A DNA stretch of 64,000 nt from Fibrobacter sp. (GCA_024398875.1 JAKSIJ010000009.1:1-64000); one strand, 5' to 3'; positions 34,308 to 42,126 are shown, numbered from the stretch's first letter. Numbers and translations are program-made. The notes: generated by a model from the letters alone, not told the origin.

Positions 34308-35360
34308 ATGTCGTCTCTATCTGATTTCGCCACAAGGCTAAAAAATGCTCGTCAAACTAAGGGATGGTCCATGGATAAACTATGTGAAAACATGGATCCG
34401 CCCGTTTCTAAGATGACAATTTCTCGATATGAAAAAGGCGAGATTTGGCCAAGCAGTACTCACCTAATTGCTCTTGCAAATGCGTTGAGCAAATCGTATG
34501 ACTATTTTATGCGGCCAATAACTTTTCAACTGGAAACAGTGCATTTTCGAAAGAAGAGTAATGTCACGGTAAAAGAAACAAAACGAATAGAGCAAGAAAC
34601 TGCGGATAGGCTTGAAAACTATATCGAACTTGAAGAAATCTGCGGAGAACCTTCATGTGAAAAATTACCTGTCTATGAAGTTTCTTCGATTAACGATGTT
34701 ACAGCTGCGGCAGAGGATCTTCGGACAAAATGGGGCATTGGTAAAAATGGAATAACGAATGTTATTGACCTTCTTGAAAGTCATGGCGTAAAAGTTATCG
34801 AAATTGATGCTCCGGAATCTTTTGATGGTTTGAGTTCAATGGTTTGCGGCGAAATGCCCATTATAGTCCTCGCTTATCAAAAGAAATTTTCTGAACGAAA
34901 GCGATTGACCGCGGTGCATGAACTCGGACATCTTGTCTTGAAATTTGACGATAAGATAGTCGAAAAAGAGCAAGAATCCCTATGCAATCGTTTTGCGACT
35001 GAAATGCTTCTGCCCGAAAAAGAACTGAAAGAAATTTTGGGCAAAAAACTTTCGAATTATGTCTTTAGCGAAGTGCGCGCTGTGCAAAAACGATACGGAA
35101 TATCGTTTGATGCTGTTATGTATAAAATGAAGGAATGCGGCATAATTCCTGAAAAGAGATATGTTGGTTACAGAATTTACAAGAGTAAAAATCATGAATA
35201 TAAAGTGAATGTTGAAACTAACTATTGGCACGAAGAATGTTCAGACAAATTATTGAGACTTGCGGGAAAAGCTTATGACAAGGGCTTGATAACGCTTTCA
35301 AAAGCGGCTTGCTTGCTTAACAAAAATGTCACAGAGGTGCAGAAGGAACTAGTTCTATAA
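34308..35360 (+). CDS. XRE regulator fused to an ImmA/IrrE-type metallopeptidase
   Basis: A 350-residue protein. Residues 5-65 form a Cro/C1-type helix-turn-helix (SDFATRLKNARQTKGWSMDKL, KMTISRYEKGE). Residues of about 130-250 form a COG2856 domain with the zinc motif HELGH at 204-208 followed by NRFATEMLLPEKEL. Such proteins repress mobile-element genes and inactivate repressors by cleavage on stress signals; they also serve as antitoxins beside PIN-type toxins. It is coupled to the PIN-like gene by a one-base overlap. It may repress the promoter at 33396. Confidence 0.85.
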   Translation: MSSLSDFATRLKNARQTKGWSMDKLCENMDPPVSKMTISRYEKGEIWPSSTHLIALANALSKSYDYFMRPITFQLETVHFRKKSNVTVKETKRIEQETADRLENYIELEEICGEPSCEKLPVYEVSSINDVTAAAEDLRTKWGIGKNGITNVIDLLESHGVKVIEIDAPESFDGLSSMVCGEMPIIVLAYQKKFSERKRLTAVHELGHLVLKFDDKIVEKEQESLCNRFATEMLLPEKELKEILGKKLSNYVFSEVRAVQKRYGISFDAVMYKMKECGIIPEKRYVGYRIYKSKNHEYKVNVETNYWHEECSDKLLRLAGKAYDKGLITLSKAACLLNKNVTEVQKELVL

Positions 35361-35866
35361 TGACTCAAGCGCCGCTAATATTAGATGCTAGCATCATTCT
35401 TAATATGCTCTCCGTAAATTCATTGGAGACGTTATTGGCGGTGGATCGGGAATTCTGTACAACTGATTTTGTATTGAACACTATAAGAAATTCCATTTGT
35501 GAGAGCTCTTTTGCAAAGCTAGAGAAGTCCAAAAAACTGAAAATCTACAGCACGAACAAGCAGGCTGAAAAATTATTTGAGTTCTATTCATCCTTACGAG
35601 ATGTACTTTCTCTTGAGGGATGTTCCGTGCTATTTCATGCAAAAAGATTGAATGCGACATTGTTGTCGTCTGATTTGAATTTGCTCGATATGGCGAAGAA
35701 AAAAGGTATTCGCTCATTCAATCTGCTAGATGTATTGGAATGCATGATTAAAAGAAAAATTCTCTCAAAAATAGAGGCTATAGATTGCCTAACAACTTTA
35801 ATGGATGAAAATCAAACGTTGCAAAAGGAGGAATGTGAAAAGAAAATTATCCGTTGGGGAAAATAA
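35360..35866 (+). CDS. PIN-like domain protein, candidate toxin
   Basis: A 168-residue protein with a PIN-like fold: the first Asp is in PLILDASIIL (Asp9), conserved acidic positions are in LSLEGCSVLFHAKRL, and the third is in LLSSDLNLLDMAKKKGI. PIN proteins are Mg-dependent ribonucleases. The C-terminal segment MIKRKILSKIEAIDCLTTLM is the usual helix pair after the PIN core. The pairing with an XRE-COG2856 protein suggests a toxin-antitoxin unit. It may alternatively be a regulated nuclease of the cassette. Confidence 0.65.
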   Translation: MTQAPLILDASIILNMLSVNSLETLLAVDREFCTTDFVLNTIRNSICESSFAKLEKSKKLKIYSTNKQAEKLFEFYSSLRDVLSLEGCSVLFHAKRLNATLLSSDLNLLDMAKKKGIRSFNLLDVLECMIKRKILSKIEAIDCLTTLMDENQTLQKEECEKKIIRWGK

Positions 35867-35871
35867 AAATG

Positions 35872-35900
35872 CCGGAGGGCGGTGTAAACCGTCCCCGGCA
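35872..35900 (+). other. GC-rich hairpin after the PIN-like gene
   Basis: GCCGG with GGGCGGT pairs with ACCGTCC and CCGGC (about 35871-35899), around GTAA. No T run follows, so it is not a standard terminator. It begins the structured 5' region of the next gene. Confidence 0.4.
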
Positions 35901-35908
35901 AGTCGCTT

Positions 35909-35967
35909 GCTGAGATATTGCTATCCAAACAAGGCGTCAGGAACCTTTAAGATAGCAATATCTTGGC
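35909..35967 (+). ncRNA. Candidate structured RNA element, copy B
   Basis: A 17-bp stem, 35909-35925 with 35951-35967 (two G-T wobbles, no mismatch), encloses the same 25-nt loop as copy A with one difference (35926-35950). The stem position CT-G-TC/GA-C-AG of copy A is CT-A-TC/GA-T-AG here, a compensating change. A further 8-bp hairpin (GGAATTCG/CGAGTTCC, about 35982-36004) lies between it and the DUF4417 start. Confidence 0.6.
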
Positions 35968-36025
35968 TGAAAAGTCAACTAGGAATTCGGTGTTTTCGAG
36001 TTCCGCATCTTAGAGGTATGCCAAA

Positions 36026-36697
36026 ATGGTCAAAAATCTGATTGATTTGGTGAAAATCATTGAAGAATACATCCGGTATTTGAAACTCAAGGGAGTAAAA
36101 TTTAATAGCAAGGGGTTCCCTTTGCTAAAAAAGGAGGCGTTCTTGGATGAATATCCGGAACTCGTTCTTCCATACGATTTCCGAAATAGCGGCCTTGTAA
36201 CGGATCCTAAAAAGACGCTGCTCTGCTTTTATTGTGGGGATAAGCGCATTTACCCCAGACTTAGTCGAGTTCTTAAAGATATTCCTGAATATAATCGATT
36301 TTTGGGAGTAGTCACCATTGATATAACCGTTACCAGCGATATGGATGAAGAATGGCAAGACGCAATAATGTTGTTACAGCAGTTGTTTATGGCGGTTCTT
36401 GCTGTAAATGGAGTGAAGGTTGTGGCGAATCTTCGGACCGGCGATGCACGTTCAGCAGAAAACTTGAACGATGTTCCAAAGGGTGTTATGTGGGCTGCAG
36501 GATTCCTAGGATGTGCGGAAGAAGACCCGCTAGATTTTCGTTTTGTCTCAAACACTTTGCGCGTAATGCCTTCTAAATTTGTTGTTTATGGCCCGGAGGA
36601 TGAAACCGCTTTAGAAAAACTTAATATGATGGGTATTGATTACCGCGTATACGACGATTATCACAAACTAAGCAAGAAATATAAGCGGAGCGCATAG
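36026..36697 (+). CDS. DUF4417 protein
   Basis: A 223-residue protein of the DUF4417 type, found in phages and mobile elements: LVLPYDFRNSG, LLCFYCGDKRIYPRLSRVL, GVVTIDITVTSDMDEEWQ, VKVVANLRTGDARSAENL, VPKGVMWAAGFLGC. Function is unknown. The start at 36026 has AGAGGT upstream; an out-of-frame ATG at 36018 opens a seven-codon frame only. It forms a unit with the next gene (1-bp gap). Confidence 0.75.
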   Translation: MVKNLIDLVKIIEEYIRYLKLKGVKFNSKGFPLLKKEAFLDEYPELVLPYDFRNSGLVTDPKKTLLCFYCGDKRIYPRLSRVLKDIPEYNRFLGVVTIDITVTSDMDEEWQDAIMLLQQLFMAVLAVNGVKVVANLRTGDARSAENLNDVPKGVMWAAGFLGCAEEDPLDFRFVSNTLRVMPSKFVVYGPEDETALEKLNMMGIDYRVYDDYHKLSKKYKRSA

Positions 36698-36698
36698 A

Positions 36699-37070
36699 AT
36701 GAAAAGTACATACAAACTATTAGGTGTATTTTGGGATAGGAAAGAAATCGTTGATACCAATTTTACTGTTGTCAGGAAATGTCGGGATATTCTTGATTAT
36801 CGTTATATACGAGAATTATTTGATGTTGACAGCTGTGTTCGAAAAATTAAGATAAGTGAACTTCTTAAAGCAAATTTTGAGAGCGAAGCCAAGGCTCTTG
36901 TTAAACAATTGCGACATTGCAATAAAATCGTCGGAGTAATAGATTGTTTTCCACGATTCAAAAATGCTGTCTTACGAAGCTTTGTTCGGAAACGAATATT
37001 ACAGATACTGAATTATTTGCGTAAAGAATTACCGAATGCGAAAATTTGCGTGAATCGAAAATTTTGGTGA
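36699..37070 (+). CDS. Hypothetical basic protein
   Basis: A 123-residue basic protein of unknown family, 1 bp after the DUF4417 stop. It is rich in Arg, Lys and Phe (RFKNAVLRSFVRKRILQILN). No signal peptide or membrane helix is visible. The AT-rich codon use matches the surrounding island. It is probably cotranscribed with DUF4417 and may bind nucleic acid; that is a guess from charge. Confidence 0.5.
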   Translation: MKSTYKLLGVFWDRKEIVDTNFTVVRKCRDILDYRYIRELFDVDSCVRKIKISELLKANFESEAKALVKQLRHCNKIVGVIDCFPRFKNAVLRSFVRKRILQILNYLRKELPNAKICVNRKFW

Positions 37071-37084
37071 GGATCTTTTTCGTT

Positions 37085-37160
37085 GAGTCCGCGTTAGGAA
37101 TTCCACAAAGTGGATAAGAACACTAAAGGGAGTAAACTCCCAAGTGTTCTATAAGTGACC
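37085..37160 (+). other. Structured intergenic region with nested hairpins
   Basis: TCCAC-AAA-GTGGA (37102-37114) is followed by AGAACACT (37117-37124) pairing with AGTGTTCT (37143-37150), which encloses GGGAGT/ACTCCC (37128-37141). Upstream GTCC and GCGTTAGGAA faintly echo the loop of copies A and B (GTCC..GCGTCAGGAA). No T run is present. Confidence 0.45.
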
Positions 37161-37190
37161 CTGTGAGCCGAAACCGTCAAACGTAAACTG

Positions 37191-37412
37191 ATGCGTTTCC
37201 TCGGGACCGCTTCCGGCGACTGGCTGGACGGCTCTAAGCCCTATCACAAAATTTTCGGCATCCAACTCGACATGAAATCCGTCATGCGCAATTACCGCTG
37301 GAATGAAATCGCGCAATTCAAGTTGGCAGAAGTTGTAAAATTTGTGGAAAAGAACGTGCGTAAAAACGCTTTAGGAAGATTAGAGGCAATTATTAAACCA
37401 CACATTTTTTAA
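37191..37412 (+). pseudogene. Possible gene remnant
   Basis: A 73-residue frame with protein-like composition (WLDGSKPYHKIFGIQLDMKS, FKLAEVVKFVEKNVRKNAL), no ribosome-binding site, and higher GC than its neighbours. The frame is open for nine codons before its ATG. I read it as the 3' end of a truncated core-type gene, but cannot name the parent. It could also be a real small gene. Confidence 0.3.
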
Positions 37413-37492
37413 TAACATATCGAAAAAATAGTGCCGAATTTAATGATTTTCACAAATTAAACACAAAATCAAAGAAAAATGTATTTAATATA

Positions 37493-37519
37493 TTGACAAA
37501 AAGAACTTTTTGATATACA
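37493..37519 (+). promoter_or_regulatory. Promoter of the 37638 gene pair
   Basis: TTGACA (37493-37498) and TATACA (37514-37519) with a 15-bp spacer. The leader that follows can fold TTGGAGA/TCTCCAA and GGGCC/GGCCC stems. Confidence 0.4.
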
Positions 37520-37637
37520 TTTAGGTTGGAGAAGGAGTTCTTCTCTCCAAGAAAAAGGGCCGACCTATTCGCAGGCCCGTTACCTAGCGATACCTGAAAA
37601 ACCGGTATTTGATCAGTACCTGCAATCTATTCAGGAT

Positions 37638-38225
37638 ATGGAAAAACTTCCCTGTGTGAATCCATGGGAAAAAGACTGGCAACGTAAGAAAGACTTGGAA
37701 TTGTTCAAGGTTCTTCGTGATTACGGTGGCTATAATGGTTTAAGCTGGATGCTTACTTCAGGGATTGCCAACAGAATGTTGAATTACCATATACAGTTCA
37801 AACATTCGACTTATCCCAAGCACTTTGCTAGAGGCGGTAAATTCAGTAATCGCCACGATATTCCATTGGATAGCGCCAAGTATATAGCGAACAATTTCAT
37901 TGGCGGAAATGATAGCGCCTTGAGTTATTCATTTAACTCAAAAGATTTCTACGCTGACATTGACGCCCGCAATATCGCCCATCTTATAAAACGGGGCCGT
38001 TCGCCATACGAAGCGATGAACGACTACTACCGAAATCAAAAATTTGGTAGATTTAACTTGTTCGTTCATTCCTATGGTAGCTGGAAAAATTTTGTGGACA
38101 AGGTGAATTCGCATTATTTCTTCCCCATAACTCCGAGCGTGAACCCTATATTTGTTAATATGGTAAAGTCTGCTTTTATACAAAGGATTCAGAAGGAACT
38201 TCTTCATGAAATGGGGCTGGATTAA
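37638..38225 (+). CDS. Uncharacterised protein, possible orphan toxin domain
   Basis: A 195-residue protein of unknown family. The conserved-looking core has FSNRHDIPLDSAKYIANNFI, DFYADIDARNIAHLIKRG, a YYRNQKFGRFNLFVHSYGSW segment and FFPITPS. The frame is open and protein-like for about 45 codons upstream of the ATG, so this may be the surviving C-terminus of a longer protein such as a polymorphic toxin. The next gene overlaps by 20 bp and encodes a membrane-anchored protein, as in toxin/immunity pairs. This is inference only. Confidence 0.5.
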   Translation: MEKLPCVNPWEKDWQRKKDLELFKVLRDYGGYNGLSWMLTSGIANRMLNYHIQFKHSTYPKHFARGGKFSNRHDIPLDSAKYIANNFIGGNDSALSYSFNSKDFYADIDARNIAHLIKRGRSPYEAMNDYYRNQKFGRFNLFVHSYGSWKNFVDKVNSHYFFPITPSVNPIFVNMVKSAFIQRIQKELLHEMGLD

Positions 38226-38865
38226 ATATGTCATCCTTCCGGTTCTAGTAATCGGAGCGTTTGTTTCGTACGAGACGGTGGTCTGGAGAAATCTGGCTCT
38301 GGACCACTTTTTCTCCAAACGAGTTTCCGTGCATGAATATGGCGAGTTGAAAATTGTTGAGAACGTTAATGAAGTTGGGCTCCATAAAAAGGTAGTCACT
38401 GATCTTTTTTACAAGTATGATGGCGAAAGTAATTTCAAATACCTTGATACGCCTAGAGGAGAAAAGGCGGACATGACTCTCCTGCAATTTTCAGGATACG
38501 ATTATCTTTTGGTTAGAAAAGTTCCAATGACCATATCGGGGGACCCGAGCCTTTATGTGTATCCAAAGATTTTTATACTGGAACCTGGAAATCAAGAGCA
38601 TTTAACATTATTGATTCTGAATAATGATCCTGCTGCAGAATTTTCCAGAGAGGATGGCGATAAAAGCCCACACATCGTTCATTGTTATTTTAAATTGCGA
38701 GCCGATCGGATTTCGGAACCATCGCGAAAGCGTCAGGAAAAGCTTCGACAGGAGCAGTGGCAGGCGTATTTAGATAAAAAGATGGAGGAGCCTGCTTTTG
38801 TAGAGGGGCTATCCTCTGTTTTTGATTACCTGAATGTGGATAAATCCTGTCTTGATGGAAAGTAG
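38206..38865 (+). CDS. Membrane-anchored hypothetical protein
   Basis: A 219-residue protein with one N-terminal transmembrane anchor (WIKYVILPVLVIGAFVSYETV) and a charged soluble domain facing the periplasm or cytosol. The C-terminus is helical (SRKRQEKLRQEQWQAYLDKK). No family is recognised. Translation is coupled to the preceding gene by a 20-bp overlap. A single anchored partner of this size fits an immunity role, but nothing in the sequence proves it. Confidence 0.5.
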   Translation: MKWGWIKYVILPVLVIGAFVSYETVVWRNLALDHFFSKRVSVHEYGELKIVENVNEVGLHKKVVTDLFYKYDGESNFKYLDTPRGEKADMTLLQFSGYDYLLVRKVPMTISGDPSLYVYPKIFILEPGNQEHLTLLILNNDPAAEFSREDGDKSPHIVHCYFKLRADRISEPSRKRQEKLRQEQWQAYLDKKMEEPAFVEGLSSVFDYLNVDKSCLDGK

Positions 38866-38898
38866 CTGTTGAAAAATTAATGCTAACTGCTTAATCCG

Positions 38899-39978
38899 CT
38901 ATATCAAATCCATCAATTCATAGAATACGTACAAAGTATTGCGTTTTTGATGATTGCTAAATACGAGGTTGAATTCAACAAGTTTGTCCAAAGCTCGGTT
39001 GATTGCCGTGTTCGAAAGGCCGGTTTCCTTTGCGATGGATTTGCTGGTTTGCATGGGCATCTTGAAAAAACAATCAAAAACTTGCTTTGCAATTTTCGAG
39101 GAACATTTTTCGTCTATCACCTGGACGCTACGTTCGTATAGTTTTTCAATTTTGATTATGTTTTCACTATACTTGATACTTTGTTTGTTTACGATGCCTA
39201 GAAAAAACTTGACCCACTCGTTCCAGGCTCCATTGCAACGGATGTCGTTCAACAACTTGTAATATCTGTATTTCTCTTTTTCGATGGCTTCACTTAGAAA
39301 TAGGTACAAACGGTCGATTTCGCGTGTGAAAAACAGGAACAGAACGATAATCATCCTACCAATTCGTCCGTTGCCGTCTTCAAACGGGTGGATTGTTTCG
39401 AATTGGGCGTGAATCAATGCGGCATTTACAAGATTGCGCTGCTTTGTGGAAGGATTGTTCATGTAACTGATGAGATTATCCATCAGTTTTTTGACATTCG
39501 TCGGCGCAGGCGGTGTGAACGAAATGTCTTTGGAAATCTCGTCCTTGATATAATTTTGCTTTGTTCTGTACTTGCCGGTGTTGTCCGAAGTTTTATGCAC
39601 GTCGCCGCTAAGCAAAATGCGATGCATCTCTAGAAACATTTCTTCGCTGAATCTTCCTTCGCGAATCAAATAAGAAAGTCCACAATTCAATGCATTTTTG
39701 TAATTGTCCAAATCCCTGTTATTCGTGCTTGTTTCGTTTGTAGCCTTGCTTTCTAGGGATTCTTCGAGGCTTGTGCAGGTGCCTTCCATGCTTGTGGAGT
39801 GAAAGTTTTCTTTCCAGAGCATCGAGCGGGTGCAAGAGTCTTCTGCGATTGATCTTTTTAAAGCTGTCAGGTAAATGCCCATGTGGGACGTGGCGTCGAT
39901 GAGTTCATCGAAATATTCGCGCTTGTCCAACTTTTCCAATGAGGATTCAATAAACTCGGCTTTAAAAGGTTCTTTCAT
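38899..39978 (-). CDS. Fic-family AMPylase-type protein
   Basis: A 359-residue protein with the Fic active-site loop HPFEDGNGRIGR at 197-208 (catalytic His197). Upstream, the inhibitory helix motif (S/T)xxxE(G/N) is seen as STSMEG (61-66). This makes it a class II Fic with intramolecular autoinhibition. The C-terminal region is a winged-helix-like domain (IAKQVFDCFFKMPMQTSKS, LSNTAINRALDKLVE). Fic proteins transfer AMP, or other nucleotide groups, to target proteins. The target is unknown. It is convergent with the 38206 gene and has no antitoxin gene beside it. Confidence 0.9.
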   Translation of the reverse strand: MKEPFKAEFIESSLEKLDKREYFDELIDATSHMGIYLTALKRSIAEDSCTRSMLWKENFHSTSMEGTCTSLEESLESKATNETSTNNRDLDNYKNALNCGLSYLIREGRFSEEMFLEMHRILLSGDVHKTSDNTGKYRTKQNYIKDEISKDISFTPPAPTNVKKLMDNLISYMNNPSTKQRNLVNAALIHAQFETIHPFEDGNGRIGRMIIVLFLFFTREIDRLYLFLSEAIEKEKYRYYKLLNDIRCNGAWNEWVKFFLGIVNKQSIKYSENIIKIEKLYERSVQVIDEKCSSKIAKQVFDCFFKMPMQTSKSIAKETGLSNTAINRALDKLVEFNLVFSNHQKRNTLYVFYELMDLI

Positions 39979-40093
39979 AGTAAATACAAAAATACAAAAA
40001 AATGTATTTTAAGAAAAGTGCACATGCGTTTAGGGAACCTAAGACGAAAGTGAGCGTGTCGCCTGCCCCGCCAACTAAATTTGGTCGTATATA

Positions 40094-40122
40094 TTGACAC
40101 TTTCGAAAAAGTATGGCATATT
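40094..40122 (+). promoter_or_regulatory. Promoter of the LMW phosphatase gene
   Basis: TTGACA (40094-40099), a 17-bp spacer and CATATT (40117-40122). It is flanked by CGAAAGTG (40045-40052) and its complement CACTTTCG (40098-40105). It places the start site near 40130, so upstream ATGs cannot be used. Confidence 0.55.
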
Positions 40123-40135
40123 TTTCGGAGGTTTT

Positions 40136-40168
40136 ATGGAATCGGGCCTTTCTATCTATGACTATTAA
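40136..40168 (+). CDS. Ten-codon leader ORF overlapping the phosphatase start
   Basis: GGAGG at 40127-40131 is followed four bases later by ATG at 40136. The frame reads MESGLSIYDY and stops at TAA 40166-40168, eight bases inside the phosphatase gene in another frame. No in-frame start for the phosphatase lies near this ribosome-binding site, so coupling by reinitiation is plausible. Confidence 0.4.
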   Translation: MESGLSIYDY

Positions 40169-40679
40169 AATCTTGTTCGTCTGCCACGGAAACATTTGCC
40201 GGAGCCCCATGGCTGAATTTGTGATGAAAAAAATGGTGGGTGAATCCGAGGAAATGAAGGCGGCGGGCCTCTCTGCAGCAGATTTTGAAATCGCTAGTGC
40301 CGCCACCAGCACAGAAGAGATTGGAAACCCGGTGTATCCGCCGGCGAAAAGAATGCTTGCAGCCCACGGCATCGACTGCAGCGGGAAAACGGCAAGGCAG
40401 ATGACTGCCCGCGACTACGAACATTACGATTACATCATTCTGATGGATGAAAACAATCGCAGGAACTTGCGATGGATTTTACCTGAAACTGCGCCCGGTA
40501 AGACCGCGCGGAACTCAAACAAAATCAGCCTGCTGATGGACTACACCAGCCACCCGCGGGATGTAGCGGACCCGTGGTACACCGGAGATTTTACCGCCAC
40601 CTGGAATGATGTGAACGAAGGCTGTCGCGGCCTTCTCTGCGAAATCATCGCACAACGGCTCGATGGAAGGCCGCGTTAG
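40158..40679 (+). CDS. Low-molecular-weight protein-tyrosine phosphatase
   Basis: A 173-residue phosphatase. The P-loop CHGNICRS begins at Cys9, the catalytic nucleophile, and the general-acid Asp is in VADPWYTGDF. It dephosphorylates tyrosine, or in some bacteria arginine or lipid-linked phosphates, often in exopolysaccharide control. The start at 40158 is inferred from the P-loop position and the promoter. It ends four bases into the convergent PAP2 gene. Confidence 0.88.
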   Translation: MTIKILFVCHGNICRSPMAEFVMKKMVGESEEMKAAGLSAADFEIASAATSTEEIGNPVYPPAKRMLAAHGIDCSGKTARQMTARDYEHYDYIILMDENNRRNLRWILPETAPGKTARNSNKISLLMDYTSHPRDVADPWYTGDFTATWNDVNEGCRGLLCEIIAQRLDGRPR

Positions 40680-41545
40680 AAGTTGACAGTCATGCCGAGG
40701 CCACCTGGGTATGCGTAGAAGGCGACTTTATCCTGCTGGAAGTTGCCGTCGCGATAGTCGCGGAAGTTCTTACCTACGGTGCGACCGATGACATAGCCCG
40801 TAATGGCGCCTGCGAAGATATCACTTGCCCAATGGGCCACAAAAGACATGCTCACCCCGATAATCGCGGAATAGGCGATGGCGCCGGCAAAGATGTAGTT
40901 GTTGTCCGGATAAAGCGTGGCAAGCGTTACCGCCATCGCCGTTGCAGTTGCCGTGTGCCCGCTAGGCCAGCCATTGAAAACTCCACCACGCATAAACCCG
41001 AAACGGAATCCATCGCTGTAGTCATCCTGAAAATCTGCATCCCCATCGGCAGCATCGTGAACATGGGGAGGAATGCGGCCCGTAAAAGCTTTAATGACTG
41101 TGGTGTAGCTAAAAGCCAGAAATGCCGCCTGCCCCATGGCAAGACCTGTCAACTGCATTTCAGGATTGTCGCTGCCGTAATACATGGCAAGCGGAACCAC
41201 AAAAGGCGCAAATGTGCCTACAAGTCCGCCGGGAAGTGCACCAATCATGGAAGCCGTTTCGTGCCGAACGCAAAAGCGGTTCCACTTCCAGTCCGCACCA
41301 CTTTCAATAATACCATAAGTTCCGCCGGCGGCTAGGGCCCAAGGGACGCCAAAGCCGTATGTAAAAGAGCCTAATGTGTTCCAGCCAATATCGTGAAATA
41401 AAGTGGCGAAGAGAGGGATGCGGGTCGGCGCGACGTACCCTGGCGCAGTATTTGCGATTTGCTCCGACGCAGTTTCCGCATCATTTGCAAAAACAGCAGA
41501 AACGCAAAACGCCACCGCAACAATGATTCGCAATCCCAACTTCAT
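40676..41545 (-). CDS. PAP2-superfamily membrane phosphatase
   Basis: A 289-residue protein with a signal peptide (IIVAVAFCVSAVFA) and several transmembrane helices. The PAP2 motifs are KAFTGRIPPH, NGWPSGHTATATAMA and VAHWASDIFAGAITG. Enzymes of this family remove phosphate from lipids such as undecaprenyl diphosphate, phosphatidate or lipid A. The substrate cannot be read. It ends beside the nitroreductase gene on the same strand. Confidence 0.85.
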   Translation of the reverse strand: MKLGLRIIVAVAFCVSAVFANDAETASEQIANTAPGYVAPTRIPLFATLFHDIGWNTLGSFTYGFGVPWALAAGGTYGIIESGADWKWNRFCVRHETASMIGALPGGLVGTFAPFVVPLAMYYGSDNPEMQLTGLAMGQAAFLAFSYTTVIKAFTGRIPPHVHDAADGDADFQDDYSDGFRFGFMRGGVFNGWPSGHTATATAMAVTLATLYPDNNYIFAGAIAYSAIIGVSMSFVAHWASDIFAGAITGYVIGRTVGKNFRDYRDGNFQQDKVAFYAYPGGLGMTVNF

Positions 41546-41560
41546 CCGGATACCGGGAAA

Positions 41561-42076
41561 CTATTTCACGAAAACTATCGCTTCCTTGTGTACGATTTCT
41601 TTTGGAGCAGAAGCCGCATAACCGAGAGCGGCAAGACCGTAGACGATGTGGTTGTCGGGAATGCCCAGATCCTGAAGCAGCGGGCGAATCTTCGGGTTAT
41701 CGCAAATATCCCGCAACTGGTTAATCCATACGGAACCGATGCCGAGGGAGTGCGCCGCCAAAAAAATATTCTGGAGTGCACAGGCGTTGTCGTCACGCCC
41801 CCACGCACTATCCGCTACATTGGATGGAATAATCAGCGCATCGGGAGTGTAGAAGTTATAACCGGAACGGCCGAGGACTTCGGCAATAGCAGCCGCCAGG
41901 GCCTTAATCTTCTCTTGATTGTGGACCACCGTGAACTGCCATGTCTGGCGGTTCATTCCCGAGGGGGCAAACATGCCGGCCTCTGCAATTTCACGAAGAT
42001 CTTCGTCAGAAATGCGTTTGTCTGTAAAAGATCGCACACTCCTGCGCGTCTTGATGTTCTGAATTACTTCATTCAT
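41561..42076 (-). CDS. Nitroreductase-family flavoprotein
   Basis: A 171-residue FMN-dependent oxidoreductase. Family features are NIKTRRSVRSFTDKRI at the N-terminus (FMN phosphate contacts), APSGMNRQTWQFTVV, and AALGYAAS near the C-terminus. It reduces nitro compounds, quinones or flavins with NAD(P)H. It is a single domain of normal length, 15 bp upstream of the PAP2 gene. Confidence 0.88.
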   Translation of the reverse strand: MNEVIQNIKTRRSVRSFTDKRISDEDLREIAEAGMFAPSGMNRQTWQFTVVHNQEKIKALAAAIAEVLGRSGYNFYTPDALIIPSNVADSAWGRDDNACALQNIFLAAHSLGIGSVWINQLRDICDNPKIRPLLQDLGIPDNHIVYGLAALGYAASAPKEIVHKEAIVFVK

Positions 42077-42126
42077 AAAATCTCCCGAAAAAAATTTTCT
42101 GTAAATAATATAATATAATGAAACGA

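Noticed and set aside
37085-37160. Integron attC site, because GCGTTAGG and GTTGAGT resemble the attC core sites and gene cassettes lie on both sides.
   Set aside because: No matching RYYYAAC partner with proper spacing and no integron integrase gene in the window; the fold is different from attC.
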